Below, piece by piece: positions 35,908-45,620 of a stretch of 64,000 bases of DNA. Origin of the DNA: Candidatus Cloacimonetes bacterium HGW-Cloacimonetes-2. Its GTDB lineage: Bacteria; Cloacimonadota; Cloacimonadia; Cloacimonadales; Cloacimonadaceae. The stretch spans positions 467,557 to 531,556 of the forward strand of contig PHBP01000001.1 of assembly GCA_002842035.1 (NCBI GenBank). The letters run 5' to 3'. The position numbers and the translations under genes were made by a program. The notes beneath the pieces were generated by a model. It searched no databases and was not told the DNA's origin. It was given only the letters and a program-made list of their open reading frames with translations. Each line of letters begins with the position of its first letter. Position 1 is the stretch's first letter.

Positions 35908-38316
35908 CTATTTGATTATCGTTATCTTCGTCGTAGCCATCATTCGGTCTATGATCGCCTTAACTATGTATGTCCCTGACGCAAGTGGTCTGTTGTTATC
36001 ATCTTTGCCATTCCAAACAGTGGAATAGAACTCACCGTTTTGCTTCACATCATTCGAAAGCCCGGCTCTACTTACCAGGCTGTTGTAGCTTTCAGTTAAA
36101 CGGATTGTCTTCACTTTCTGCCCCCGGATATTGAAGATCTCGATCACAGGCTGCGCCTCAGGTTTCTTGGGTAAAGTGAATTCGAGAAATATTCCCGCTG
36201 CCCGGCTGGTGTTTAGTAGCGGATTGGGATAGGCAGATATCCGAAATCCTTCCGGAGGAGGGGGAATAGCGGGATCATCGTTTGAGACCCAGGGTTGGGA
36301 GTCATATTCATACACTCCCATATCTATCCTGCCATTGGCTATGCGATGGTTGCCTGCCAGGTCCATGGGGGGCAGATTTAGCCCTTCAGTATCCGGAGTG
36401 CCACTATCGATACATGGTGAAAGCGCACTTAGCTGATAGTACTCCGGCTGATTTATGCCCAGGCTTGTATCCACCGTGCCCAGAAACAAGGGATCGGCAC
36501 TCATGATGTTATCGGTCATCGTAAGCAGTTCCGGTCTGGAACTGGGAACCGTGGCTGTCCTGAACAGGCTGTTGCTGATGCTGACCGGATAGGCAGTGGC
36601 ATTGACGCTGAGGTAATTGACCATACCCAATTCTGATCCGGAACCGGGATTGTGGAAGATCACATTCCGCAAGTCCGCCCCTGCCAGAATTCGGCACACA
36701 AATCCCGGCGAGTTGTTATTGGCTATCGTGCAGTTGTTGATCTGGACAGGCTGGTATCTGTTTTGGATGTAGATAGGTGAGCTAACCCAAGATGGGTTGG
36801 AAACACTATTGTTGATGATCAGCACATTGCTCATATCAAGGTTGTAAGCCGCAAAGGGTTCGTATATAGTCTGATAAAAGAAGACCCAAGCATCGACAGC
36901 AGAGATGTTTGAGACAATGCTATTGCGAAGATGTATATCGCTGTCGTAAAACTTCATGCCCATGTGAATACTTTCCGAGTCAGTAGTTGAATTTTCAGTA
37001 ACTACAGTGTTATATATGTAAATATTGTTGCTTTCGGATACCCATATTCCGTTAAGGTCATTTGGATAGTTCACATTTCCGATAATCGAATTCTCTATTC
37101 TGACATCTGAGCTATAGGCTATAATCATTCCCGACAGCAAAGAACCATAATTATTGTAGAACTCTACATTATGGATATGGGCGTTGTTTCCATAGAACAA
37201 ACAGAAGACATAGGCATAAATAGATCTTCCATTCATCAATTTCATGCCAGAAATCTCTATGTTGGAAACATACCAGGCACCCCAGAAGGTGCGGCTGAGT
37301 TCTCCATCTATGATAGTCTCCCCAATCCCTGCACCCTGCACCTTGACGTTTGATTTCACTCCCATGGGCAGGATCTGTCCATTGGCAGAATGGGAATAGA
37401 TACCCGGAGCAAGACGGATTGTTTTGGGATTATCAGGATTAGAGGCTATGCGTTGCATGGCGATAGCAATAGTTCGTAGGGGTGACCCAGAATCAAGCCC
37501 GGAATTGCTATCATCTCCATCGGGAGATACATAAAGGTCATGATCTATCTGCTCAATAGCCCCCTGCGCTATGTTGACAGTAACGTTTGCCCTGTGCGCG
37601 TGGATGAAATAGCCGTCTGCATCTGTGAGGACTGCACTTCCCATGGCAAGATTGATCTCGATTGGAGTAGGATTAGATGTGTTAAAGCTGATGCTGATAT
37701 CCATTCCGCGTGTTGCATGATTGTTAAATATCGTACATGGATTTGACTGGGACATATTTAATCCTGTTGATTGATCAACCGCTAAACCCCCTCCTAAGTT
37801 TAAAGCTTGATTATGGAAAATGCTGACGTTTGACATTGTTAATGAGGAATTTGATCCAGCAGCTATCCCTCCCCCAGCTTGAGCAATGCAGTTCCTGATT
37901 ATAGTGTTTTCGATTATAGCCGTAGAGCTGTTTACGAACATGCCCCCACCAGGATTACTTGGACTATTGAGTACATTGTTATCATTGTTGACCAAGGTAA
38001 AGCCATTAATCGTCACTGTTTCGCCACTAATAATTCTTATACAGGTGCCCAAATTACCATCTATTATCGTATTCTCAATATACTGCTGCATGGGGTCAAC
38101 GGAATACAAGCTGGCAATCGTGATACTGATGCCGTTTGTGATCACATTTTCAATATACCTGCCAGGATACACCAGTATCGTGTCTCCATGCACTGAGGCA
38201 TTTACCGCTGCTTGAATGGAGGTATATTGCTGGCTACCGTCGAGAGCAACCGTTCTGGTTATTGAACATAGGTATCCACTTAAGATCAGAAGAACTATAC
38301 TTATATATGCTTTCAT
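35908..38316 (-). CDS. Right-handed beta-helix surface protein with T9SS-type sorting domain
   Basis: 802 residues from the chosen start. A signal peptide (MKAYISIVLLILSG) is followed by parallel beta-helix repeats rich in N-x-x-I, I-x-N-N and G-G-G (residues 30-240 and 270-640), as in PbH1/pectate-lyase-like proteins. A 'choice-of-anchor Q'-like end (PPMDLAGNHRIANGRIDMGVYEYD) leads into a PNPLL... sorting domain (IFNIRGQKVKTI, WNGKDDNNRPLASGTYIVKA). The frame opens to 38361, but a palindrome lies in that extra stretch and AAGGAATT precedes the ATG at 38316. Function unknown; probably a surface protein. Confidence 0.85.
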   Translation of the reverse strand: MKAYISIVLLILSGYLCSITRTVALDGSQQYTSIQAAVNASVHGDTILVYPGRYIENVITNGISITIASLYSVDPMQQYIENTIIDGNLGTCIRIISGETVTINGFTLVNNDNNVLNSPSNPGGGMFVNSSTAIIENTIIRNCIAQAGGGIAAGSNSSLTMSNVSIFHNQALNLGGGLAVDQSTGLNMSQSNPCTIFNNHATRGMDISISFNTSNPTPIEINLAMGSAVLTDADGYFIHAHRANVTVNIAQGAIEQIDHDLYVSPDGDDSNSGLDSGSPLRTIAIAMQRIASNPDNPKTIRLAPGIYSHSANGQILPMGVKSNVKVQGAGIGETIIDGELSRTFWGAWYVSNIEISGMKLMNGRSIYAYVFCLFYGNNAHIHNVEFYNNYGSLLSGMIIAYSSDVRIENSIIGNVNYPNDLNGIWVSESNNIYIYNTVVTENSTTDSESIHMGMKFYDSDIHLRNSIVSNISAVDAWVFFYQTIYEPFAAYNLDMSNVLIINNSVSNPSWVSSPIYIQNRYQPVQINNCTIANNNSPGFVCRILAGADLRNVIFHNPGSGSELGMVNYLSVNATAYPVSISNSLFRTATVPSSRPELLTMTDNIMSADPLFLGTVDTSLGINQPEYYQLSALSPCIDSGTPDTEGLNLPPMDLAGNHRIANGRIDMGVYEYDSQPWVSNDDPAIPPPPEGFRISAYPNPLLNTSRAAGIFLEFTLPKKPEAQPVIEIFNIRGQKVKTIRLTESYNSLVSRAGLSNDVKQNGEFYSTVWNGKDDNNRPLASGTYIVKAIIDRMMATTKITIIK

Positions 38317-38336
38317 CTCAATTCCTTGTTTGTAAC

Positions 38337-38362
38337 AGTGGGGGTGGCATGCCACCCCCACT
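38337..38362. repeat. 26-bp perfect palindrome
   Basis: AGTGGGGGTGGC AT GCCACCCCCACT reads the same on both strands, with 12-bp arms meeting at AT. It lies between the end of the split beta-helix gene and the next gene's start. No T-tract follows on either strand, so it is a weak terminator at best. Confidence 0.85.
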
Positions 38363-38374
38363 CATCGATCATTA

Positions 38375-39865
38375 CTACTTTAGCAGCAGCATTTTATTTG
38401 TCAAGACCTTGTTTGGCAAGCTCATCCGGTAGAAGTAAACACCGGAGGACACAGATCTTCCTTGACCATCTTTGCCATCCCAGATCACACTGTGGGTCCC
38501 AGCTTGCATTTCTTGATTCAGAAGTGTTTTCACGAGTTGCCCCCTGACGTTGAAGATATCCATTCTCACCTGACTGGTTTCTGCCAGATCATACTTGATC
38601 GACGTAACCGGATTGAAGGGATTGGGATAGTTCTGGAACAGTTGAGTTGCTGCGGGGGGTGGAATCTCGCCAGTTTTGGTTAACTGCACCCTAAGGAATC
38701 CTTTGAAATCTGATACTCTTGCTGTCTTAGATTCATAGACTCCGGTTTGTAAGTTAAAGACAGCGTATTCTGGAACTATGGAACTAGCTGACTTGGCAGG
38801 AAAATACAAGCGAAACTCCACTTCCTTCAAGTCATCGGAAAGATCATCGCTGTTCGTAATATAAGCATTAAGCTGGATTTCACCATCTTTGATAACAGCA
38901 GCCCCTTTGCATACTTCATCGATAAACAGCGCAATTTCTGTAGGCTTGTTCCCATCTTCATATTGGTTTAAATCCATGGAGATAAACACCGGGATGTATC
39001 CAAGCTGTTCTTCGAAGAAGAAATGCTTTGTCATATCTCTGGTATAAGACTCGGTAAAGGGCGGGTTCGGATTTTCGCCTCCAAGCTTAAATTCTACATC
39101 ATTGGTTCCAATGTAATGAACCACAACCATTTCTCCGTGATTAATAGCGAGGTTTTCATTGTTCATGAGATATGATCCTAACCACAGATCTGTGTAGAAA
39201 GCTGATGGGGGATCTCCAGGCTGGGGTTCATAACCAAAGATGGGTATTCTCACCAATGCCCAGTCCTCTGCCATTATTGCCTTGATATCATTAAGTATTG
39301 GTAGCAGGGCATCAAACGGTTTCAGGCTTTCCGGAAGGTAGTATCCCAGATATGTTTCCCTGAATAAAACTCCGGTATTGGGATCAATCTCACAGTTTCC
39401 ATCCATTTGATCCGGAGCCGTGATAAAGGTCAATGCGACGACACCCATAGAACTATAGTAGTTACCATATACATCCCATAAATAATCAGTGTCTTGAGTC
39501 CAAACACCTTGGTTGTTGAAGATTTTCGAGTTCAGAATAGTTGTTGGAGCGAAGGACTGTATAGCAATCCCATTATAGTACTCATGCAATACTGACATCT
39601 GGATACCATTTGGTACGATAAAATCCTTGATAATGCAGTTTTCTATCAACACGTTGCCTATGTTATTATAACACACGATTCCACCTGGCTTACTATGCCC
39701 TTCTAAGATAATATCTCTTAGAATGAAGCTCCCCAAAGGGTTGTTTCCTTGTACTCTAATAGCTCTTGTTAATGAGTTACTCCCGCCAGAGATAGTTGTC
39801 TGTCCCTGTGTCCCGATCGTACCTCGTATTTCCAGACTTGAGATACCTCCTGAAGGTATTCTCAC
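38375..39865 (-). pseudogene. 3' part of an amber-split beta-helix surface protein gene
   Basis: About 496 residues starting with GTG directly after an in-frame TAG (39866-39868). Residues 1-110 continue a beta-helix (N-x-x-I-x-x-C-I-I-K-D repeats); the middle is a folded beta-rich region; the last 85 residues are a typical sorting domain (NYPNPFNPVTSI, FNVRGQLVKTL, WDGKDGQGRS, SGVYFYRM, final Lys). No signal peptide or ribosome site precedes the GTG, so it is not a separate gene; it continues the frame of 39866-40444. The sorting domain is almost identical to an orphan copy at 63208-63471. Confidence 0.75.
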
Positions 39866-40444
39866 CTATAAGTTTTCATTGTAATTGCCAGGGAATACAA
39901 TAATACGGATGCTTTCATCATTGTATTCGGGTGAGTCTGTTAAGGCATACACGAAATCCAGAGCCTCACTTATGGTCGTAAATGATCCTGTTCCAGATTG
40001 TGCCACCCTGATTGATTGATAGCTGAATTGGTGCAGTTCTACTGAAATTGAGCTTGGCTGGGATGCTGTGCCGTTCTGATAGTTATAGTTCACCCAGACT
40101 TTCTTGACTGTGGGGACATAACCGTCCTTAGAAAATACAATTCTCACTTCAGCAGTTGTTAGCAATGTAAAAGGCACTTCCCATGTATCTGTGGAATCTG
40201 AACATGTGAATACCACAGGAGCTCCGCCTTCCTCACCAATCCTAACAGCACCGTGAGCTGTAATCCCTTTTCCTGGAGCAAACTTAACCGTAATCCCAGG
40301 TCGTACCAAGAGAAGTTCGCCAGCTTGTGTCTCAATGTTATGTGTAAAAGTAGTATCTTGATCTATTGGAGTGATAGATAGAAATCCTGTATCCCCATCT
40401 CCGCAGTATATTTCCCGCCAGCAAGAAATCTCTCTTTGGCAGGA
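39866..40444 (-). pseudogene. 5' part of an amber-split, N-terminally truncated beta-helix gene
   Basis: Open in the same frame as 38375-39865 up to a TAA at 40445-40447. It encodes a beta-rich segment with a PEGA-like or carboxypeptidase-regulatory-like motif and then SFTTISEALDFVYAL, the usual first coil of a 'periodically ordered beta-helix', ending at NYNENL before the TAG. A TTG at 40309 could start translation but is not preceded by a ribosome site or signal peptide. The N-terminus is missing; an overlapping 73-codon frame (40363-40584) in another phase may hold other fragments. Confidence 0.6.
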
Positions 40445-40477
40445 TTATTGTCATCAATAAATGCCCCTTTTTGCTTC

Positions 40478-40518
40478 TTGCAACTTTCAGTGAGACGATT
40501 TGCAATTTTCGGTGAGAC
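40478..40518. repeat. Two 19-nt direct repeats near a broken gene end
   Basis: TTGCAACTTTCAGTGAGAC (40478-40496) and TTGCAATTTTCGGTGAGAC (40500-40518), two mismatches, 22-nt period. They may be the remains of an insertion-sequence end with multiple terminal repeats, but no transposase frame is present. Confidence 0.5.
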
Positions 40519-40688
40519 TTTATACCAATCAGCAAGCCCGAAAACCTGCCAATTAAGTTTTGCTTGACAGCATTTGCAGCTCACAGCTTTGTTATATTTA
40601 TGGAAGAGTGACCGCTAAAATGAGCGGGATACTCGGTATATCGTATTATAACAATGCATTTTGGAATACTAAAAAAAAAGGAGTACTT

Positions 40689-43600
40689 ATGCGAATCAGT
40701 ATTCAAAAGTATCTTCTTCTGCTGGTCTTTTCTCTGGTAGCTCTCAGCGCTATGGCAGTAGTGAGCGAATATTCGTTCAGCCAGACCGTTGGCACCTACA
40801 CAGAAATCAGCGGAGGAACCGTCCTGGGAACAACCGCCAATGACAACGAAAGTTTCAATGCGATCCCCCTGGGATTCACCTTCACTTACGACGGAACGGC
40901 TTATACCACCGTCAGTATTCAAACAAATGGCTTCATCGCCTTTGGTAATGAAGTCCTTACCAGTACTGTCCCCATCAGCAGCCCCACCGGCACCAACAAT
41001 ATAGTTGCTGCCATCTGCCGCGACATCAAGAGCCGTGACAATGGTGAATTGATGTACCTGCTGAGCGGAACAGAGCCCAATCGCGTCTTCACGGTGCAAT
41101 GGAAGAACTACCGTCGCGTACCTACCGCCACCGCCAATGACGTATTGAATTTCCAGATTCAAATCAAAGAGAATGGCAACAAGGTGTCCTTTGTATATGG
41201 ACCCATCACCGCCGTTACCTCCACCACAGCCGCAGCAACTCAGGTTGGTCTGCGCGGAGCCAGCAATGCTGACTTTAACAATCGTACCACCACTACGGAT
41301 TGGGCTGCCACCACAGCCGGAACCGCCAACAACAATAGCTGCACCCTTAGCGCCACAGTCTTCCCGGCTAATGGCCTTAGCTTTACCTTCTCCCCCGCAG
41401 CCGCCGGCGACCCTCCGCTTGCCGCCCAGAATCCCGTTCCTGCCAATGCAGCCACAAACGTCTCCATCTACAGCAACCTCACCTGGGCTTCAGGTGGCGG
41501 TATCACAGATGGTTACAAGGTTTATCTTGGCACAAACAATCCTCCCACCAATATCGTGAATGGTACTGTTCAGACCGCTCTGACCTATGATCCTGCCGAT
41601 TTTACCTATAGCACTACTTACTACTGGCAGATCGTACCTTTCAATACTTTTGGCGATGCTGTGAACTGCCCCGTCTGGAGCTTCACTACCCTTGCCAATC
41701 CCACCATCACCACCTATCCTTACAATCAGAATTTTGACGAGGTGACCCCCACTGCTCTGCCTTTGGGCTGGACCACCATCAATGCCAATGGCGATACCTA
41801 CACTTGGGAGACCTATGCCGGTAATGCCGATACAGCTCCCAATAGCGTTCGTATCCGTTACAACACCACAATGGCAATGAACGACTGGCTGCTGATGCCT
41901 CCTCTCGCTATGAATGGTGAATATAACTACAAATTGATCTTCAAGTATCGTGCTGCCAGCGCTAGCTATGCCGAAAAGCTTGCTGTTTACTGGGGAACCA
42001 CTCCTACAGCTACCGGCCTTTCGAATATGCTGTGGTCAAACGAGAACATCGTAAACACCACCTACGAAACTGTCGAGCTCGTGCTTGATCCTCCCGCTAC
42101 AGGGAATTACTACATCGGCTTCAAAGGCTACAGCGAAACAGATATGTTCTATCTCTATATGGATACCATATCGATGCTCGAGCTTACTGAAGCTCTGGAT
42201 CCTCCCACCAGCCTTACTGCAACCGTCAGCGGTTACAATGTCGCCCTGGATTGGGATGCTCCCGGCACACCTCCTCCTCCCACCGGATTCACCGATGGAT
42301 TTGAGAGCTATGACAATTTCGCTCTTAGCTTCGCTCCCTGGACCACAGTGGACGTAGATCAAAGCACCACCTACGGCATGACCGGGATCACCTGGACCAA
42401 TGCCTATGCTGCGCAAGCCTTTATGATCTTCAATCCCAGCGCTACTTCTCCCGCCGTGACCGATCTTGCTCCTCACAGCGGTGCCAAGATGGCTGCCTGC
42501 TTCGCTTCCACGACTCCTCCCAACAACGATTGGATGATGAGTCCTCCGCTTGCAATCGCAGCAAACGACGTCGTGAAGTTCTGGGCAAAGTCCTATGTCT
42601 CCACTTATGGATTGGAACGCTTTAAGGTTGGTGTCTCCACCACCGGTACCGCTCCTGCTGATTTCACAATCATCAGTGGCGCCAGCTACATTTCAGCTCC
42701 TGTGGATTGGACAGAGTACACCTATGCCCTCAATGCCTATGCCGGCCAAACCGTCCGCATCGGTATCCAGTGCATTTCCAATGACGCCTTTATCTTCCTC
42801 GTAGATGATTTCTACGTAGGTCAGCCCGCTGCCCGTGGTGATATCATCGCCAATGCCCAGCCCGTTTCCGGAAGCTATTCCCGCGAAATCGGTATTCCTG
42901 TGGCTTCCCCGATCAATCCCACCCGCAACCTCTTGGGTTACAAGATCTATCGTGATGGCACCCTGATCAATACGATCACCAATCCTGCCACCACCGATTA
43001 TGCTGATAACGGCCTTACCGCCGGTAACTACAGCTACACCGTTACTGCTTATTATGATGGCGGCGAATCCGTCCCTGCCGGTCCTGTGACCGCTATCGTG
43101 ACCGATGCTCTCGCTATGCCCACCAATCTTGCAGCAGCAGTTGATGGCAACGACGTAACCCTTACCTGGGACAATCCCGAGCCTCCCGCCACCGGTGATT
43201 GGATCACCTGGGCTACCGAAGCTATGGGTAATTCCGTAGGTACAAACGCAGCCGTCACTTTCGACGTTGCACACCGCTGGACACAGGCCGATCTGGCTCC
43301 TTATGCCGGACGCTCCATCACCCAGCTCAAATTTGTACCTGCCTATGAATCATGCACCTACACAGTCAAGGTCTGGACCGGTGGATCAGCCACCAATGCC
43401 GGAACTCTTGTCTCCTCACAGATTGTTGCCGCTCCTGTGATCAACGATTGGAATCTTGTCGTGCTCAACACACCTGTTCCTATCCCCACTACAGGCGACC
43501 TTTACTACGGATTTGAAGTCAATACCACGGGTGGTTATCCTGCCGGTTGCGATGATGGTCCGCAGATCGAAGGCAAAGGCAATATGATGTACTTCCAGGG

Positions 43601-44834
43601 TGCCTGGACTACCCTTTCCGCGCTTGCTCCCACCCTTACCTACAACTGGTCAATCAAGGCGTTTGCCGCCTCCGGAACAGCCACCAAGGCAGTCGAGATG
43701 ACTCCGATCGTGGAGAGCCCCCGCTATGCCACAGGTCAGCTCGCCGCAGCCAGGTTTGAGCCTTCCCGCGTAAACCGCGCCATCACCGGCTACAAGGTAT
43801 ATCGCAATGGCAGCTTGATCGGCACCATCACCAATCCCGAAACCACTACCTACCTGGATATGGATCTTGCCAATGGCCAATACACCTATGGTGTTACCGC
43901 CACCCACACCACCGGCGAATCCGATCCCGCCACCGTGGTCGTCGATATCAACGTCGTGTTGCCTCCTGCCATCTTTACGGAGACCTTTGAAGGCTACGAT
44001 GACTTTGCCCTCACCTTTGCTCCCTGGACTACTCTGGATGCCGACAATTCCGGCACCTATGGCATCACCGATGTCACCTTCCCGGGTTCTGAAGGACCGA
44101 TGGCTTATATCATCTTCAATCCCAGCGCCACCACACCTCCGCTTACCACTATGACTACCCATGGTGGAGCCAAGATGGCTGCCTCATTTGCTTCCGTTAC
44201 CCCGGATAACAACGACTGGATGATCACACCCAGAATGACCCTGGGAACCGGCAGCAAGCTGAAATTCTATGCCAGAAGCCATACTGCTCAGTACGGCCTG
44301 GAAAGATTCCGCGTTGGCGTCAGCACACTTGCCACAATCATCCCCCAAGGCTTCCAGTATGTCAGCGGCCCGACCTATGTAGAAGCACCCACAGCCTGGA
44401 CCGAGTACATTTATGATCTCGCCCAGTATGATGGACAGCAAGTCTATATCGGTATCCGTTGCGTATCCAGCGATGCCTTCATCTTCTTCGTCGATGATTT
44501 CACCGTCCATTCCAATGGCGGCGGAGTTGCCAACGATGATAATACCGCTCCTGTGCTGCAAAATGCCCTGAGTGGAAACTATCCCAATCCCTTCAATCCT
44601 GAGACCACCATCCGCTTTAGCACTGCTCAAGCCGGTCCCGTCAGGATCGATATCTACAATACCCGCGGTCAGATCGTAAAGACCTTGGTCAACGACCACC
44701 GCGAAGCCGGAAATCACTCAGTCGTCTTTAACGGTACCGATGAGACCGGACGCAGCATCGCCAGTGGTGTTTACTACTACAAGATGCAAGCCGGTAGCTA
44801 CAGCAGCACCCGCAAGATGATCCTGATGAAGTAA
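40689..44834 (+). CDS. Adhesin-like giant surface protein with choice-of-anchor J domains and T9SS-type sorting domain
   Basis: 1381 residues. Signal peptide 1-22 (LLLLVFSLVALSAMA). Domains: a beta-sandwich at about 25-240; a fibronectin-like module near 245-335 (CP-VWSFTT); a cleaved-adhesin/choice-of-anchor J domain at 341-497; FnIII linkers (KIYRDGTLINTITNP and KVYRNGSLIGTITNP); further J domains at 531-714 and 1095-1275 that are close copies of each other (ERFKVGVST / ERFRVGVST; DWMMSPPL / DWMITPRM); and a sorting domain starting NYPNPFNPETTI. AAGGAG before the ATG at 40689 fixes the start; the frame opens at 40560. C-ending codons dominate, unlike neighbours, which suggests high expression. 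A terminator follows. Confidence 0.88.
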   Translation: MRISIQKYLLLLVFSLVALSAMAVVSEYSFSQTVGTYTEISGGTVLGTTANDNESFNAIPLGFTFTYDGTAYTTVSIQTNGFIAFGNEVLTSTVPISSPTGTNNIVAAICRDIKSRDNGELMYLLSGTEPNRVFTVQWKNYRRVPTATANDVLNFQIQIKENGNKVSFVYGPITAVTSTTAAATQVGLRGASNADFNNRTTTTDWAATTAGTANNNSCTLSATVFPANGLSFTFSPAAAGDPPLAAQNPVPANAATNVSIYSNLTWASGGGITDGYKVYLGTNNPPTNIVNGTVQTALTYDPADFTYSTTYYWQIVPFNTFGDAVNCPVWSFTTLANPTITTYPYNQNFDEVTPTALPLGWTTINANGDTYTWETYAGNADTAPNSVRIRYNTTMAMNDWLLMPPLAMNGEYNYKLIFKYRAASASYAEKLAVYWGTTPTATGLSNMLWSNENIVNTTYETVELVLDPPATGNYYIGFKGYSETDMFYLYMDTISMLELTEALDPPTSLTATVSGYNVALDWDAPGTPPPPTGFTDGFESYDNFALSFAPWTTVDVDQSTTYGMTGITWTNAYAAQAFMIFNPSATSPAVTDLAPHSGAKMAACFASTTPPNNDWMMSPPLAIAANDVVKFWAKSYVSTYGLERFKVGVSTTGTAPADFTIISGASYISAPVDWTEYTYALNAYAGQTVRIGIQCISNDAFIFLVDDFYVGQPAARGDIIANAQPVSGSYSREIGIPVASPINPTRNLLGYKIYRDGTLINTITNPATTDYADNGLTAGNYSYTVTAYYDGGESVPAGPVTAIVTDALAMPTNLAAAVDGNDVTLTWDNPEPPATGDWITWATEAMGNSVGTNAAVTFDVAHRWTQADLAPYAGRSITQLKFVPAYESCTYTVKVWTGGSATNAGTLVSSQIVAAPVINDWNLVVLNTPVPIPTTGDLYYGFEVNTTGGYPAGCDDGPQIEGKGNMMYFQGAWTTLSALAPTLTYNWSIKAFAASGTATKAVEMTPIVESPRYATGQLAAARFEPSRVNRAITGYKVYRNGSLIGTITNPETTTYLDMDLANGQYTYGVTATHTTGESDPATVVVDINVVLPPAIFTETFEGYDDFALTFAPWTTLDADNSGTYGITDVTFPGSEGPMAYIIFNPSATTPPLTTMTTHGGAKMAASFASVTPDNNDWMITPRMTLGTGSKLKFYARSHTAQYGLERFRVGVSTLATIIPQGFQYVSGPTYVEAPTAWTEYIYDLAQYDGQQVYIGIRCVSSDAFIFFVDDFTVHSNGGGVANDDNTAPVLQNALSGNYPNPFNPETTIRFSTAQAGPVRIDIYNTRGQIVKTLVNDHREAGNHSVVFNGTDETGRSIASGVYYYKMQAGSYSSTRKMILMK

Positions 44835-44856
44835 TACAGTAGAGATAATCTACCTA

Positions 44857-44886
44857 GCGGGATGCCTACGGGTATCCCGCTTTTTT
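44857..44886 (+). terminator. Rho-independent terminator of the 1381-residue surface protein gene
   Basis: GCGGGAT/ATCCCGC stem extended by one or two pairs, about 10-nt loop, then TTTTTT at 44881-44886. Confidence 0.9.
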
Positions 44887-45082
44887 ATGCTTACCATCCC
44901 CCCTTTCAGTGAAATCCTCCTAAAGCCATATAGAACAGCCGCTTGATGGATGATCATCCATCCTTCATCCATCCTGCAAGCAGGATACAGGCATCCTTTC
45001 AAGCAGCAAGCATAGACCTGATATCTATTGACAAAATAAAGCAGTGGAGAGAGCTTGCTACATCAAGGATATGGGAGTAGAA

Positions 45083-45520
45083 ATGAATAGATACGTCACT
45101 TGTTGCGGATTGTACTGCGGCGCCTGCGTAAGCATCTTTTTGCAGGAGAAAGCCGAAGGGAATGCAAGCTTGGAAAAGTTTAGCTGGGAATACGAGGAAG
45201 AGCTCTGCCCGGGGTGTGCGGCAGGAGAGAATAACCACTGCGAAATCACAGCCTGCTGCATCGAGCATAATGTCCAAATCTGTGCCTTTTGCCCGGAATT
45301 TCCCTGCTCGGTGATCCGGGATTTCAGCCGGGATGAATGGCCGCATCACAAGGAAGTATTGGAAAATCTCCAGAGAATAAAAGAAGTCGGAATCGACCAA
45401 TGGCTCAGTGAACAGAAAGACAAGTGGAGCTGCCCCGCCTGCCAAGCACGCAATCACTGGTATCAGAACAAATGCTACAATTGCGGTGCGGAATGGGAAG
45501 CCAGATACAAGCTGGATTAG
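45083..45520 (+). CDS. DUF3795 cysteine-rich protein
   Basis: 145 residues. It matches DUF3795: CCGLYCGACVS at residues 6-16, then LCPGCAAGENNHCEITACCIEH near 40-60 and CAFCPEFPC near 70, eight or more Cys arranged for metal or Fe-S binding. The C-terminus adds a zinc-ribbon-like CPAC-x11-CYNC pair. The frame opens at 45044, but GGGAG five bases before the ATG at 45083 fixes the start. No defined role; the gene stands alone. A 26-base stretch upstream (44941-44963) holds a GATGGATGATCATCCATC palindrome. Confidence 0.75.
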   Translation: MNRYVTCCGLYCGACVSIFLQEKAEGNASLEKFSWEYEEELCPGCAAGENNHCEITACCIEHNVQICAFCPEFPCSVIRDFSRDEWPHHKEVLENLQRIKEVGIDQWLSEQKDKWSCPACQARNHWYQNKCYNCGAEWEARYKLD

Positions 45521-45620
45521 CTCATTTTGATATCTATGTGCTCCTAAACTATCAATATCTCTTGACATCTCTGGAGCAGACACAATACTGGGCTTATTAG
45601 GAAAAAAAGGGGAATCTAAT

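Noticed and set aside
40560..40688. Longer N-terminus of the 1381-residue surface protein
   Set aside because: The upstream codons lack a ribosome site and would put 43 polar residues before a good signal peptide; AAGGAG fits the ATG at 40689.
42036..44717. Several open frames opposite the adhesin gene (for example 42693-43274, 43650-44162, 44184-44717)
   Set aside because: They are glycine- and aspartate-rich mirror frames of GC-biased codons, with no domain or ribosome site.
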